The notes beneath the pieces were generated by a model that had not been told where the DNA came from, did no database searches, and saw only the letters and a list, made by a program, of their open reading frames with translations. Shown here in pieces: positions 46,650 through 55,983 of a stretch of DNA of 64,000 nt. Both the position numbers and the translations under genes were made by a program. The number at the start of each line of letters is the position of its first letter. Positions within the stretch are counted from its first letter, which is position 1. Origin of the DNA: Methanococcus maripaludis (GTDB taxonomy: Archaea > AGJL01 > Methanococci > Methanococcales > Methanococcaceae); NCBI RefSeq assembly GCF_013760955.1, contig NZ_JACDUL010000003.1:179303-243302 (forward strand), in the 5' to 3' direction.

Positions 46650-47933
46650 TTACAATTTTTTCATTGCAATATCTATTGCATTCATTGTTTTTTCTAAAAC
46701 TTCATCGTTGTGTTTTATAGATGTAAAACAGCATTCAAATTGAGATGGAGCTATAAATACACCATTTTCGAGAAGTGTGTAGAAATATCTCATGAATTTT
46801 TCTGTATCACTTGATTTTGCATCTTCATACGTTACGATTTCTTTATCGTTAAAGTATATCTGGAATATTGAAGCTACATTGTAAACTTTTGCAGGAACAT
46901 TGTATTTTTCAGCAGTTTCTCTCAAAAAACTGGACAAAATGTCTGCCTTTTTAGTTGTTTCCTTGTAAAATTTATCATCAAGATTTTTAAGCGTTTCAAT
47001 TCCTGCAGTAACTGAAACTGGGTTTCCGTTAAATGTACCTGCCTGATAAATCTGGCCGTTTGGTGAAAACTGTTCCATATATTCTTTTTTACCAGTTATT
47101 GCACCAATTGGAAATCCCCCACCGAGAATTTTACCCACTGTTGCAAGATCTGATTTTATTCCGTAGTATTCTTGAGCTCCACCTTTTGAAAGCCTGAAAC
47201 CCGTAATAACTTCATCAAATATTAAGATTATTCCGTTTTCTTCGGTAATTTCCCTTAAGAATTGTAAGTATCCGTCTTTTGGCAATATACATCCAACATT
47301 TCCCATTACAGGTTCGAGAATGATACATGCAATTTCGTCTTTATTCTCAGAAATTACTTTTTTTACTGCATCTTCATCGTTAAATGGAATTAAAAGTGTG
47401 TTTTTCGTAGTGTCTTCGGGAATTCCGGGGGAATTTGGAGCTCCGTGTGTTAAAGCACCACTACCTGTTTTTACGAGCACATAATCGTGAGCGCCGTGAA
47501 ATGCACCTTCAAATTTGATAATTTTGTTTCTTTTAGTAACGCCTCTTGCAAGCCTTATTGCGCCCATGGTAGCTTCTGTTCCGGAATTTACAAATCTAAC
47601 CATCTCTGCACAAGGGATCCTGTTTATTACTTCTTTTGCGAGAATAATTTCCTTTTCACTTGGAACTCCATAAGCAGTTCCTAAATCCATTTGAGATTTT
47701 ACGGCATTTAATATGTTTTCGTTTGCATGGCCCAAAACCATTGGCCCGTATGCTAAACAGTAGTCAATAAATTCGTTTCCGTCTTCGTCGTACAAGAAAC
47801 AGTCTTTTGCAGATTTTACAAAAAATGGAAATGGCTTAAATGACCTTACCGGGCTATTTACTCCCCCAACAAGGTATTTTCTTGATTCTTCAAATAGTTC
47901 TCTTGATCTATCCATTTTGATGTTCAATTCCAC
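46650..47933 (-). CDS. hemL: Glutamate-1-semialdehyde 2,1-aminomutase
   Basis: 427 aa from GTG 47933, four nt after AGGTGG; ATG 47915 would be 22 nt from that site. HemL turns glutamate-1-semialdehyde into 5-aminolevulinate, for haem, F430 and cobamides. PLP features: G-A-F-H-G-A-H-D near residue 144 and the Schiff-base Lys in G-K-I-L-G-G-G-F near 263. It follows two small genes with 9 bp gaps on each side and so is the last gene of a three-gene operon. Confidence 0.95.
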   Translation of the reverse strand: MELNIKMDRSRELFEESRKYLVGGVNSPVRSFKPFPFFVKSAKDCFLYDEDGNEFIDYCLAYGPMVLGHANENILNAVKSQMDLGTAYGVPSEKEIILAKEVINRIPCAEMVRFVNSGTEATMGAIRLARGVTKRNKIIKFEGAFHGAHDYVLVKTGSGALTHGAPNSPGIPEDTTKNTLLIPFNDEDAVKKVISENKDEIACIILEPVMGNVGCILPKDGYLQFLREITEENGIILIFDEVITGFRLSKGGAQEYYGIKSDLATVGKILGGGFPIGAITGKKEYMEQFSPNGQIYQAGTFNGNPVSVTAGIETLKNLDDKFYKETTKKADILSSFLRETAEKYNVPAKVYNVASIFQIYFNDKEIVTYEDAKSSDTEKFMRYFYTLLENGVFIAPSQFECCFTSIKHNDEVLEKTMNAIDIAMKKL

Positions 47934-47942
47934 AAAACCACC

Positions 47943-48218
47943 TTAAAATACTCCATTATAAGTCATTACCCAAAATACTAACCATATAAAGAAAAATGGA
48001 ACTACTCCACTTCCCATCCATTCTTTCTGGTTCATACTTTCTCTTCCAAATATCATTGAAGCTAAATTTCCAGTAATGATTAATGTTAGTAACATGAATC
48101 CAAATGACGCAATGCCACTAAATGCCCCTAAACCATATGTGTATACGTAGTTTGTAAGGTATCCGAATGCTGCACCAAATATTGCGTGAAAAATTGAAAC
48201 TTTTGCGTCTAATTGCAT
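47943..48218 (-). CDS. Small membrane protein of unknown function
   Basis: 91 aa with three membrane segments (about 10-28, 35-58, 68-88). GGTGTAATTT precedes ATG 48218. Hydrophobic Gly/Phe-rich sequence; I cannot assign a family. It lies between an unknown 79 aa gene and hemL with 9 bp gaps, so co-expression with hemL is expected. Confidence 0.75.
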   Translation of the reverse strand: MQLDAKVSIFHAIFGAAFGYLTNYVYTYGLGAFSGIASFGFMLLTLIITGNLASMIFGRESMNQKEWMGSGVVPFFFIWLVFWVMTYNGVF

Positions 48219-48227
48219 AAATTACAC

Positions 48228-48467
48228 CTATTCTTTTGATATATCGAGTAAAACGTAAGATTTAATCGTTTCTTTTGGTCTTTTACTATCTGTATATGTA
48301 TAGTCTAAAATTACATCTACTTCATCATTTACATAAAAATTGCGGTTAGTAAGTACTCGGTCATTAATCTCAAGTAAAAACGCAAATTTTCGCTTTGTTT
48401 TTAGCGATCCTTTGTCAATTAACAACTCTTCTTCTTTGAAAACAGGTTTAATCTTCGAATAATGCAT
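48228..48467 (-). CDS. Small conserved-looking soluble protein
   Basis: 79 aa, charged, with a beta-strand pattern (R-K-F-A-F-L-L-E-I, Y-V-N-D-E-V-D-V-I-L-D-Y, K-S-Y-V-L-L-D-I). GGGG lies four nt before ATG 48467. It recalls small beta-barrel domains but no family is recognised. First gene of the hemL operon. Confidence 0.65.
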   Translation of the reverse strand: MHYSKIKPVFKEEELLIDKGSLKTKRKFAFLLEINDRVLTNRNFYVNDEVDVILDYTYTDSKRPKETIKSYVLLDISKE

Positions 48468-48534
48468 AGTACCCCAAAAATAAAAAATTATTTTAAATAT
48501 GATTGGTACTTATCATATTTATTTCTTAGTTTTT

Positions 48535-50013
48535 CTACTTCATTTCAGAGATTGCTCTGTCGAACTCTTCCTGAATTTCTAATGAAGGTTCTTTGTCAAG
48601 TAAACTTACAACTGTAATCATTATTGATGCGAGCAAAAATGCTGGAACGATTTCGTATAAATCAAATATTCCACCGCTCAAGTTTTTCCAGAGAATTACC
48701 ATGAATCCACCAGAAAGCAGACCTGCAAGAGCACCATTTCTTGTCATTCTCTTCCAGTATAATGAAAGTAAGATTACAGGCCCAAATGCACCACCAAATC
48801 CTGCCCACGCATATGAAACAAGTCCCATAACGCTACTTCCAGGAACTATTGCAAAGTAGTACGCTATTGCCGCCACAGCAATTACTGCAAACCTGCTTAT
48901 CCATAAAAGCTCTTTTTGACTTGCATTTTTGTTTAATAATGCATAAATATCTTCAGTAATTGCTGAAGCAGTAACTAAAAGCTGTGAATCTGCAGTACTC
49001 ATGATAGCTGCTAGAACCCCAGCTAAAAATACACCTGCAATAAGACTTGGGAATAATCCTTTTGCCATTGCCATGAATACGTGCTCTGGATCGTCCAGTG
49101 GAGCTCCAAGAGCCACTGCACCAACCATTCCAACAAGAACTGCCATGAAAAGGCTGATTACAACCCAAGTAGTTGCAATTTTTCTTGCTTTTGGAATTTT
49201 ATCAGCTGATTTAATTGCCATGAATCTTACAAGGATGTGAGGCATTCCAAAGTACCCTAAACCCCATGCAAGAGCTGATGCAAGCCCCATTACACCGAGA
49301 GCTTCTCCATCAAGGTCGGTAAATGGATTTATGTAATCTGGACTTATTACATTCCATGCATTCATTGTAGCATCAATTCCGCCCATGTGAACAATTCCCA
49401 TGATAGGAATTAAGAATATTGCAATAAACATAAGAGAGCCTTGTATAAAGTCTGTCCAGCTAACTGCAAGGAAACCACCAAGGAATGTATAACCAATAAT
49501 TACTAACGCCCCGATAGTAACTGCAAGAGTATAATCTACTCCAAAAACTAAGTTGAACAACTTTCCGCCTGCGACTAATCCTGAAGACGTGTACAGTAAG
49601 AAAAATAGCATAATAAAAAACGCTGAAACAATTCTTAATAATTTAGACTGATCTCTAAATCTGTTTTCCAAGTAAACAGGTATTGTAATAGAATCTTTTG
49701 CAATTTCTGTGTATCTTCTAAGCCGTTCTGCAACGAACTTCCAGTTTAGGTAAGTTCCTATTGCAAGACCTACGCCAATCCATATTTCACTCATTCCAGA
49801 AAGATATGCAACTCCTGGAAGACCCATTAAAAGCCAACCGCTCATGTCTGAGGCTTGTGCACTTAACGCTGCAACCCAGCTATTTAATTTTCTGCCACCA
49901 AGCACATAATCGCTTATCGTTTCGTTTCGCCTGTAGAAATACATACCTACGCCCATTACCACGAGCAAATAGAGCATGAATATCAAAACGATACTCAAAT
50001 TATCTGATATCAT
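48535..50013 (-). CDS. putP: Sodium/proline symporter (PutP type)
   Basis: 492 aa from ATG 50013, just after GAGGTT. Sodium:solute symporter family with 12-13 membrane segments. The first helix and loop Y-V-L-G-G-R-K-L-N-S-W-V-A-A-L-S-A-Q-A-S-D-M-S-G-W-L are split over Na+ and substrate sites; S-D-M-S-G-W-L matches PutP Ser55-57 region. The family's usual substrate is proline; this could also carry related compatible solutes. Confidence 0.87.
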   Translation of the reverse strand: MISDNLSIVLIFMLYLLVVMGVGMYFYRRNETISDYVLGGRKLNSWVAALSAQASDMSGWLLMGLPGVAYLSGMSEIWIGVGLAIGTYLNWKFVAERLRRYTEIAKDSITIPVYLENRFRDQSKLLRIVSAFFIMLFFLLYTSSGLVAGGKLFNLVFGVDYTLAVTIGALVIIGYTFLGGFLAVSWTDFIQGSLMFIAIFLIPIMGIVHMGGIDATMNAWNVISPDYINPFTDLDGEALGVMGLASALAWGLGYFGMPHILVRFMAIKSADKIPKARKIATTWVVISLFMAVLVGMVGAVALGAPLDDPEHVFMAMAKGLFPSLIAGVFLAGVLAAIMSTADSQLLVTASAITEDIYALLNKNASQKELLWISRFAVIAVAAIAYYFAIVPGSSVMGLVSYAWAGFGGAFGPVILLSLYWKRMTRNGALAGLLSGGFMVILWKNLSGGIFDLYEIVPAFLLASIMITVVSLLDKEPSLEIQEEFDRAISEMK

Positions 50014-50208
50014 AACCTCAACTCCATTGGAAAAACACACCGCAATGTGAAAATCCTATTTGGTAATACTTACCCAAATATCTCGATTATGATATATACA
50101 AATTTTGAAACGTTTTTTTAGTTGGCGACTAAAACTGATTAAAAACTTAAGAAAAATCATTCAAAAATCTCTAAAATTTGCAAAAATTATTAAAAATAGG
50201 TAAAAAAA

Positions 50209-51678
50209 TTATTTTTTATTGAATATATAATCGATATGTTCACTTTCAAACGGCTTTGTAAGAAGACTTACTGCCATTACAACAAATATCGGTGCAATCA
50301 TTGCTAAAGAACCAACTGCAGGCATATAAACGCTGTTTATTCCAAAGTAGTATGCCCCACCAAGCATGATCGCCAGTGCAGAAGTGATTCCTGCCCAAAC
50401 TCCTTGTTTTGTAGTTCTTTTCCAGTACAATCCCAAAAAGTACGGAGCTAAAAGACATCCTGATACCAAACCCCACGAAAGGGCCATTAATGAGAGAACA
50501 TAGCTGTTTGGAACTATTGCAAGTATGAATGATAATGCAACAAATACAACACACAAAATCCTCATCAATATCATTGTGTTTTTATCAGACATATTTGGCT
50601 TTAATCTACCTTTTACAAAGTCTATTGAAACTACAGAACTTGAAGCAAGCACGAGTGATGCTAAAGTAGACATTGAAGCTGAAATTACGAGTACGAGAAT
50701 TAATGCCGCAACCCAGTCGGGAAGTGCAATCTCCATTATTTTTGGAACTATCATATCTGGGCTTGTTAATCCAGCCGCAACTTTTGAAGCGCTATCTGGG
50801 TAAAATACCCTACTTACGGTTCCAATATATGCCGCACCAAATGTGATGATAAATGCAAATGCTGTTGAAACCCATTTTGCAGAAACTGCTGCTTTTTCAC
50901 TTTTTATCGTGTAAAACTTGTGTATCATCTGCGGAAGACCCCAACTACCAATACTTGTGAGCAGCGCAAGACCCATTATTGGAATAAAACTTGCTTCATT
51001 TATTGGAGTTACCAGCATTGGATCTATTGAACTTAACGTTGATAGCATTCCGGAAAACCCTCCAACTTCAGGGTTGCTACTTAAAAAGAATACCATCAAA
51101 AGTACCCCTATTACCATAATACAACCCTGAACAAAGTCTGCGAGTGTTGCCGCGATAAATCCTCCGAAATAGAGATATATTGCAGTTAGTGCCGCCATTA
51201 AGATATAAGCATTCATTGGAGATATTCCAAATCCTTCGAAGAGGAAGTTTAAACCTTTATATATCGATGCAGAATACGGAACTAAGAAGAAAAAGATGAT
51301 AAATGCAGTTAATGACTCCAAATTCTTGCTTTTATACCTTTTTTCCAAAAAACTTGGCATTGTTGAAGCACCGAGTCTCTGTGTCATTTCTCTTGTTTTT
51401 TTACCGAGAACCTGCCACGCTAAAAAACTTCCAACAATTGTATTTCCAACAACTATCCACATTGTCGGAATTCCAAAGCTCCATCCCATTTTTCCTGCAA
51501 ATCCAATAAAAATAACTGCTGAAAAGTAAGCCGTACCGTATGAAAACGCAGACATCCAAGGATTTACGTTTCTTCCCCCAAGTAAAAAGTCAGAAACCCC
51601 TTTTATCTTTTTTTTCGTTACAGTGGCTATTCCTATAATCATAGCAACATAAACCGTCAAAAACAAATAATGCCACAT
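50209..51678 (-). CDS. Sodium:solute symporter family protein
   Basis: 489 aa from ATG 51678, five nt after GAGGTT. Same superfamily as the gene before it (12-13 membrane segments) but of a different branch: F-L-L-G-G-R-N-V-N-P-W-M-S-A-F-S-Y-G-T-A-Y-F near residue 33 differs at the substrate positions. The substrate is unknown. It lies 195 bp upstream of the putP-type gene on the same strand, the two presumably arising from an old duplication. Confidence 0.85.
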   Translation of the reverse strand: MWHYLFLTVYVAMIIGIATVTKKKIKGVSDFLLGGRNVNPWMSAFSYGTAYFSAVIFIGFAGKMGWSFGIPTMWIVVGNTIVGSFLAWQVLGKKTREMTQRLGASTMPSFLEKRYKSKNLESLTAFIIFFFLVPYSASIYKGLNFLFEGFGISPMNAYILMAALTAIYLYFGGFIAATLADFVQGCIMVIGVLLMVFFLSSNPEVGGFSGMLSTLSSIDPMLVTPINEASFIPIMGLALLTSIGSWGLPQMIHKFYTIKSEKAAVSAKWVSTAFAFIITFGAAYIGTVSRVFYPDSASKVAAGLTSPDMIVPKIMEIALPDWVAALILVLVISASMSTLASLVLASSSVVSIDFVKGRLKPNMSDKNTMILMRILCVVFVALSFILAIVPNSYVLSLMALSWGLVSGCLLAPYFLGLYWKRTTKQGVWAGITSALAIMLGGAYYFGINSVYMPAVGSLAMIAPIFVVMAVSLLTKPFESEHIDYIFNKK

Positions 51679-51836
51679 AATTAACCTCAAAAACTTTGAT
51701 AACGATCGAAATTAAATCCTTAAAATTCAACAATATACATAATAATCTCAGGCATTTATAATTTATATTTATCTAATTTTTAAAAAATTTAGAAAAAAGA
51801 TTAAAAATAGTTAAATTTTTAAGATATTTAAAATAA

Positions 51837-52760
51837 TTAATTTGAATAGTATTTTTCAAGAGGGGGAACTACCTGTTTCTTTCTTGACATCATTCCATCA
51901 ATAAATACACTGTTTTCATCCAATTTAAGTTCAAATATTCTTTCAAAAGCTGATTTGTTTCCTGCAACTAAAACTTCGCTTCCTTCTCTCATTATGTCAG
52001 TTACAAGGAATAATACCATGTCGTATCCTTCTTTTTCAGCCATCTCATCGATTAAATTTTGAATTGCTTCTTTTTTTGATGCAACTTCAGATATATCGAT
52101 TACCTCAGCCTGTCCGATACCGACCTTTTTACCGTTCATGTTAAATTCCTTGTAATCGATGTTTAAAATTTCTTTTGGAGTCATTTTACCGACTGTTGAT
52201 TTTGCGGTCAGCATTTCCATTCCGTACGATTTAATATCCGAAATTTTTGCAATTTCTGCCAATTTTTCAGCAAGTTCCTTATCTAGGGTTGTTGCAGTAG
52301 GTGATTTAAAGAGTAAAGTATCTGAAAGGATTGCTGAGAGCAATACCCCTGCAATGTCTGCTTTTAATTCCTTATTTTTTCCACCGATAATATCGAGTAT
52401 TCCTCTAAAGTAAAGCTCAGAAATAACCGTTGCAGTTGATCCTACAGGTTTTGAGAGGTAGATAATAGGTTCAGATGTTGAAATACCAATTTTGTGGTGG
52501 TCGATAATTCCAATTAATTTTCCTTTATCGAAATCATCGAGGTTTTGTGATTTTTCTGCGTGGTCTACCAAAAACAATTCTTTTCCTTCTGCTGTTTTAA
52601 TTAATTCTGGTTCCATTAATCCAAATCTCTTTAAAATAAACTGCGATTCAGGATTTAATTCACCAAGTCTTGCAGGAAACGCATCTAAGAAATATGCAAG
52701 TGCTATTGCAGAACAGATGCTATCTGAATCAGGATTTTTGTGGCCTACAACGTACATCAT
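51837..52760 (-). CDS. ppaC: Manganese-dependent inorganic pyrophosphatase
   Basis: 307 aa, the size of family II pyrophosphatases without CBS domains. It hydrolyses PPi. DHH-type metal motifs: G-H-K-N-P-D-S-D-S (residues 6-14), D-H-A near residue 67, and D-H-H-K near 88, with a C-terminal S-R-K-K-Q-V substrate-binding segment. GGTGA lies five nt before ATG 52760 and eight before ATG 52757; either start is possible. Divergent from the H/ACA RNA promoter. Confidence 0.95.
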   Translation of the reverse strand: MMYVVGHKNPDSDSICSAIALAYFLDAFPARLGELNPESQFILKRFGLMEPELIKTAEGKELFLVDHAEKSQNLDDFDKGKLIGIIDHHKIGISTSEPIIYLSKPVGSTATVISELYFRGILDIIGGKNKELKADIAGVLLSAILSDTLLFKSPTATTLDKELAEKLAEIAKISDIKSYGMEMLTAKSTVGKMTPKEILNIDYKEFNMNGKKVGIGQAEVIDISEVASKKEAIQNLIDEMAEKEGYDMVLFLVTDIMREGSEVLVAGNKSAFERIFELKLDENSVFIDGMMSRKKQVVPPLEKYYSN

Positions 52761-52818
52761 CTATATCACCAAAAATTGAAAATTTAATGATTTTTATATT
52801 ATCTAAGCCGGGAAAGAC

Positions 52819-52826
52819 TATAAATA
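52819..52826 (+). promoter_or_regulatory. TATA box of the H/ACA RNA gene
   Basis: TATAAATA with an upstream purine-rich GGGAAAGAC as the likely BRE. A start about 26 nt downstream falls near 52849, two bases before the first stem of the RNA, so the promoter and the structure agree. Confidence 0.65.
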
Positions 52827-52847
52827 CATAATGATACTTATTAAAAA

Positions 52848-53085
52848 CATCTCCAATTAACCGACCTACATGGAGCTTGTGAATACTCTCGCTGTGATAG
52901 CGGGTTCGAAATTGGAGTAACAAGACTTTAATCGAATTTTTGGGCGAGTTGTAAGAGTTGGTAGGATCCTTACTGTGATCACAATACAGCAAAAATTCGT
53001 ACATTTACTCTCGACATAGGGTTATCTGACCGACATGGTATTTTCCAAGGATGAAAGTTAGTGTTAATGTCGAGGGACACTTTTT
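52848..53085 (+). ncRNA. Three-hairpin H/ACA guide RNA
   Basis: Three successive hairpins, each closed by a perfect stem and followed within 1-2 nt by ACA: H1 52851-52858/52910-52917, ACA 52920; H2 52933-52942/52990-52999, ACA 53001; H3 53010-53017/53067-53074, ACA 53077. Each can form a K-turn (paired GA dinucleotides plus a 3-nt bulge: H1 873-874/896-897, H2 955-956/977-978, H3 53032-53033/53053-53054). In all three the upper stem ends 15 nt before ACA, the rule for H/ACA guides. Proposed targets, by pairing with recalled 23S sequences, are the U1915, U2554 and (weaker) U2504 sites in E. coli numbering. H1's upper stem is poor. The region has no supported ORF. Confidence 0.8.
53081..53085 (+). 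terminator. Oligo-T terminator of the H/ACA RNA
   Basis: TTTTT directly after the last ACA box. Archaeal RNA polymerase terminates at such T-runs. It sets the RNA at about 238 nt. Confidence 0.6.
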
Positions 53086-53128
53086 CAAAAATTAAAAAAA
53101 AGAAAATAGAAATAAAAATTACGGAATA

Positions 53129-53866
53129 CTATTTTAACGATGTTTTAGCAGTTTTATCAAATGGATTTCTCCTCATTGCAAGAGAAAACAGATAAGGATA
53201 ATTGTTTTTTAAATATTTCATGTAATTTACCCATTCTATTGTTATTAATCGGTATGATCGAATCATATCTCCGTTTAAATGTTCTATGTCATTTTCTGAA
53301 CTTTCGTGCAAATTTTCACGACTTTCGAGCTCTTCTAAAAGGTGAAATACCGCCCTTAAAAGTTCCGTGAAGTGTTCGTGCTCCATCAAGTTTGGATTTT
53401 CTAAAAGTCTCATTAAAAACTCTTTGTTTTTTGATAAAAATTCATAAATTTTCAAAATATCTTCTTTTGAAGCATTTAAAGTATAATCCCTATTTTTAGC
53501 GTAAGTCAGCGCATTTTTAAAGTCTTCATCTGACCAAGTATCGGTTACTTTCAATTTGCCCCCAATAGCATTGATATCTGGATCAATTTTCGAAAAATAA
53601 TTTAGAGTTTTGGTTCCGGTTTCACTAAAAAATGTACCAATAAGAATATTTAACTTTTCAAGTCTCGCAGATTTTTCCATATCGCTTAAAATTCCAGAAA
53701 TTACGACTGTTATTAAGAATACCTGGATTGGTACAAACGCCAATTTTCCAAAAAACGAATTTATTATTCCCAAATAATCATTAAATACTGCATACTGGAC
53801 GATATACATTAATATCGATGCAACCAATGCAGAAATCCAGAAAATTTTGTGCTGTTTTGTTTTCAT
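53129..53866 (-). CDS. Membrane protein of unknown function with two N-terminal helices
   Basis: 245 aa. Two membrane segments at about residues 8-27 and 41-62, then a soluble, charged and helical domain (residues about 65-245), probably cytoplasmic. No family recognised. The ribosome site before ATG 53866 is weak (AAGCGAT). It converges on the H/ACA RNA terminator from the right. Confidence 0.65.
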   Translation of the reverse strand: MKTKQHKIFWISALVASILMYIVQYAVFNDYLGIINSFFGKLAFVPIQVFLITVVISGILSDMEKSARLEKLNILIGTFFSETGTKTLNYFSKIDPDINAIGGKLKVTDTWSDEDFKNALTYAKNRDYTLNASKEDILKIYEFLSKNKEFLMRLLENPNLMEHEHFTELLRAVFHLLEELESRENLHESSENDIEHLNGDMIRSYRLITIEWVNYMKYLKNNYPYLFSLAMRRNPFDKTAKTSLK

Positions 53867-54004
53867 AATTATCGCTTGAATTGAGTTTTATATTATATAC
53901 TAGTTGTTAATTTTCAATATACGAATATAAAAAATAATATCAACACGATTTTTAACATTTCAAAAAAGAATAACTTCATTAGAAGTTATTAAAATAAAAA
54001 AATA

Positions 54005-54415
54005 CTATTTTTTATGTTTTAGCATTTCCGAACCTTTTTCAGTTATATTATAACCATCCCCAAGTTTAGAAATATATGCTGAGTTTTCCAAGTCTTTCAG
54101 GTATTTTTCGACCTTTTTAAAGCCGATGTCTTCTAAAATCATTTCATATCTATCTATTGATTCTTTGCATGGGCTATTATATACATTATATAAAGTTTCA
54201 ACGTATTCTTTGATAACTTCGTCATTTAATTTAAAAAATCCTTTTTCCAGATCGAATATTAATTCTTTTACTGATTCCCTATCTTCCCCATAATGTTTTA
54301 ATTTGTGTTCAATGTACAACTTTTCAATTTCATCTAATGACAGCACATTCCCCTCAAATGCTGAAAGAAGGTTCAACTGAAATCTATTTAATTCCCCAGT
54401 TTCAGGTTTAACCAT
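54005..54415 (-). CDS. Small protein, possible winged-helix domain
   Basis: 136 aa from ATG 54415, five nt after GGGG. Helical with a C-terminal [15 protein letters not shown] segment that reads like a winged-helix wing. A transcription-factor-like domain is possible; function unknown. Divergent from rdgB. Confidence 0.55.
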   Translation of the reverse strand: MVKPETGELNRFQLNLLSAFEGNVLSLDEIEKLYIEHKLKHYGEDRESVKELIFDLEKGFFKLNDEVIKEYVETLYNVYNSPCKESIDRYEMILEDIGFKKVEKYLKDLENSAYISKLGDGYNITEKGSEMLKHKK

Positions 54416-54527
54416 CATATCCCCTCGGATAGTTTACAATAAAATTATTTTTTGTAAGGCTATAAATATGTGCAAGCCCGATTTAAAGATAGTATTAAAA
54501 TTAGGCAGTTTGCATTCTGGTGATTTT

Positions 54528-55082
54528 ATGAAAATTTATTTTGCAACAGGGAATCAGAACAAGGTTGATGAAGCAAAAATTATATTAAAAGAAGTTGATT
54601 GTGAAATAGAACAGATTGAAATTCCTTATGCTGAAGTTCAGGGAAAACTTGAAGAAGTTTCTGCATTTGGGGTTTTAGAAGTTTTTGAAAAATTCAATAG
54701 GCCTGTTATCGTTGAAGACAGTGGATTTTTCATTGAAAAATTAAACGATTTTCCAGGAACTTATTCAAAGTTCGTTCAGGAAACTCTTGGAAACGAAGGG
54801 ATATTGAAACTTTTAGAAAATGAAAGTAATAGAAATGCATATTTTAAAACAGTTATCGGCTACTATGATGGTGACAACATCAAACTCTTTACCGGAATTG
54901 TAAAAGGAGTTGTTTCAACAGAGATAAAAGACGGGGGATTTGGTTTTGCATACGATAGTATTTTTATTCCAGAAGGAAAAACTAAAACTTTCGGAGAAAT
55001 GACAACCGAAGAAAAAAGCAAAATATCACACAGAAAAAGAGCATTTTACGAACTTAAAAATTATTTAGAAAATCGGCAATAG
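54528..55082 (+). CDS. XTP/dITP diphosphatase (RdgB/HAM1)
   Basis: 184 aa from ATG 54528 (GGTGA five nt upstream); the longer frame from 54468 reads through a promoter region. It hydrolyses ITP, dITP and XTP to monophosphates, so keeping deaminated purines out of nucleic acids. Family motifs: F-A-T-G-N-Q-N-K (5-12), V-E-D-S-G-F near 63-68, and the S-H-R-K-R-A-F near residue 168. The stop overlaps or touches the next start (TAGTGA). Confidence 0.95.
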   Translation: MKIYFATGNQNKVDEAKIILKEVDCEIEQIEIPYAEVQGKLEEVSAFGVLEVFEKFNRPVIVEDSGFFIEKLNDFPGTYSKFVQETLGNEGILKLLENESNRNAYFKTVIGYYDGDNIKLFTGIVKGVVSTEIKDGGFGFAYDSIFIPEGKTKTFGEMTTEEKSKISHRKRAFYELKNYLENRQ

Positions 55083-55090
55083 TGAAAAAA

Positions 55091-55972
55091 ATGAAAGCAT
55101 TTGACATTATGAAAGCTTCCCAGATCGCCTGTTGCTTTGAGGTTGGAAGCTTTAAACCTGGAAACGTTCATAAAAATAGAGACTACGACGATATAAAATA
55201 TCACCACTTTGTAAGTTCCGGAATTGCATTTGGAGATGTAATATACGAAGCCTGCCTTGAAAAAAATAATATTGGAAATTTTATTAAAAAAGGAGTAATT
55301 GAATCAAAAAAATGGTCTCCAACGAATGCAAATCTTGGAATAATAATGCTCCACATACCAATTGCGATTGCTGCATCGAATTTAGATAAATTTAGCGAAA
55401 ATGCGCTGAAAAAAGAAACAGAAAAAATCATTAAAAACACGACGGTTCAAGATGCAATTGATGTTTACGAAGCAATTGCGATTGCACTTGCTTTTGTTAA
55501 TGCTCCTGAAAATGGGCCTGATTTAAAAAGTAAAGATGCGAAAGATGAGCTTATTCAAAAAAATCTTACTCTATATGATGTTTTTAAAATTTCTTCCACC
55601 TGGGACAGTATCTCAAACGAATGGACCGAAAATTTTAAGATATCCTACAAAGGCTATAATTTAATAAATGAATATTATGAAGAATACAATAACATCAATA
55701 TTGCAGTTACAAAAACGTTTATCAATCTACTTTCAATCTATCCGGACACGTTAATTGCAAGGAAAAAAAGTATCGATGATGCAAAAATGGTTTCAGAAAA
55801 AGCCAAAGAAGTTTTAAATAACTTCAATGAGGAAACTGTTTTAGAATTCGATAAATTTTTATCAAAAGATGGCAATAAGTTAAATCCCGGAACTACGGCA
55901 GATTTGATAGCATCTTCACTGTTAATATTTTTACTCGATAGAATCAGCAACGAAAAAACGATACTTTATTAA
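55091..55972 (+). CDS. CitG-family triphosphoribosyl-dephospho-CoA synthase-like protein
   Basis: 293 aa from ATG 55091, with GTGA four to five nt upstream; GTG 55082 is an alternative. The CitG/MdcB fold is marked by F-K-P-G-N-V-H-K near residue 22, H-I-P-I-A near 90 and [10 protein letters not shown] near 265. Bacterial relatives make the citrate/malonate decarboxylase prosthetic group, but no citrate lyase or malonate decarboxylase is expected in this organism, so the true substrate is open. Tightly coupled to rdgB. Confidence 0.8.
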   Translation: MKAFDIMKASQIACCFEVGSFKPGNVHKNRDYDDIKYHHFVSSGIAFGDVIYEACLEKNNIGNFIKKGVIESKKWSPTNANLGIIMLHIPIAIAASNLDKFSENALKKETEKIIKNTTVQDAIDVYEAIAIALAFVNAPENGPDLKSKDAKDELIQKNLTLYDVFKISSTWDSISNEWTENFKISYKGYNLINEYYEEYNNINIAVTKTFINLLSIYPDTLIARKKSIDDAKMVSEKAKEVLNNFNEETVLEFDKFLSKDGNKLNPGTTADLIASSLLIFLLDRISNEKTILY

Positions 55973-55983
55973 AAGGTGATTTT

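Noticed and set aside
50041-50208. A gene between the two symporter genes
   Set aside because: Only AT-rich sequence; no open frame with a ribosome site on either strand.
52900-52910. GCGGGTTCGAA, resembling a tRNA T-arm
   Set aside because: No cloverleaf, acceptor or anticodon arm can be built around it. It is part of hairpin 1 of the H/ACA RNA.
52729-53004. A 91-codon minus-strand reading frame through the ppaC/H-ACA gap
   Set aside because: It overlaps the start of ppaC and the structured RNA; codons follow the hairpin arms, and there is no ribosome site.
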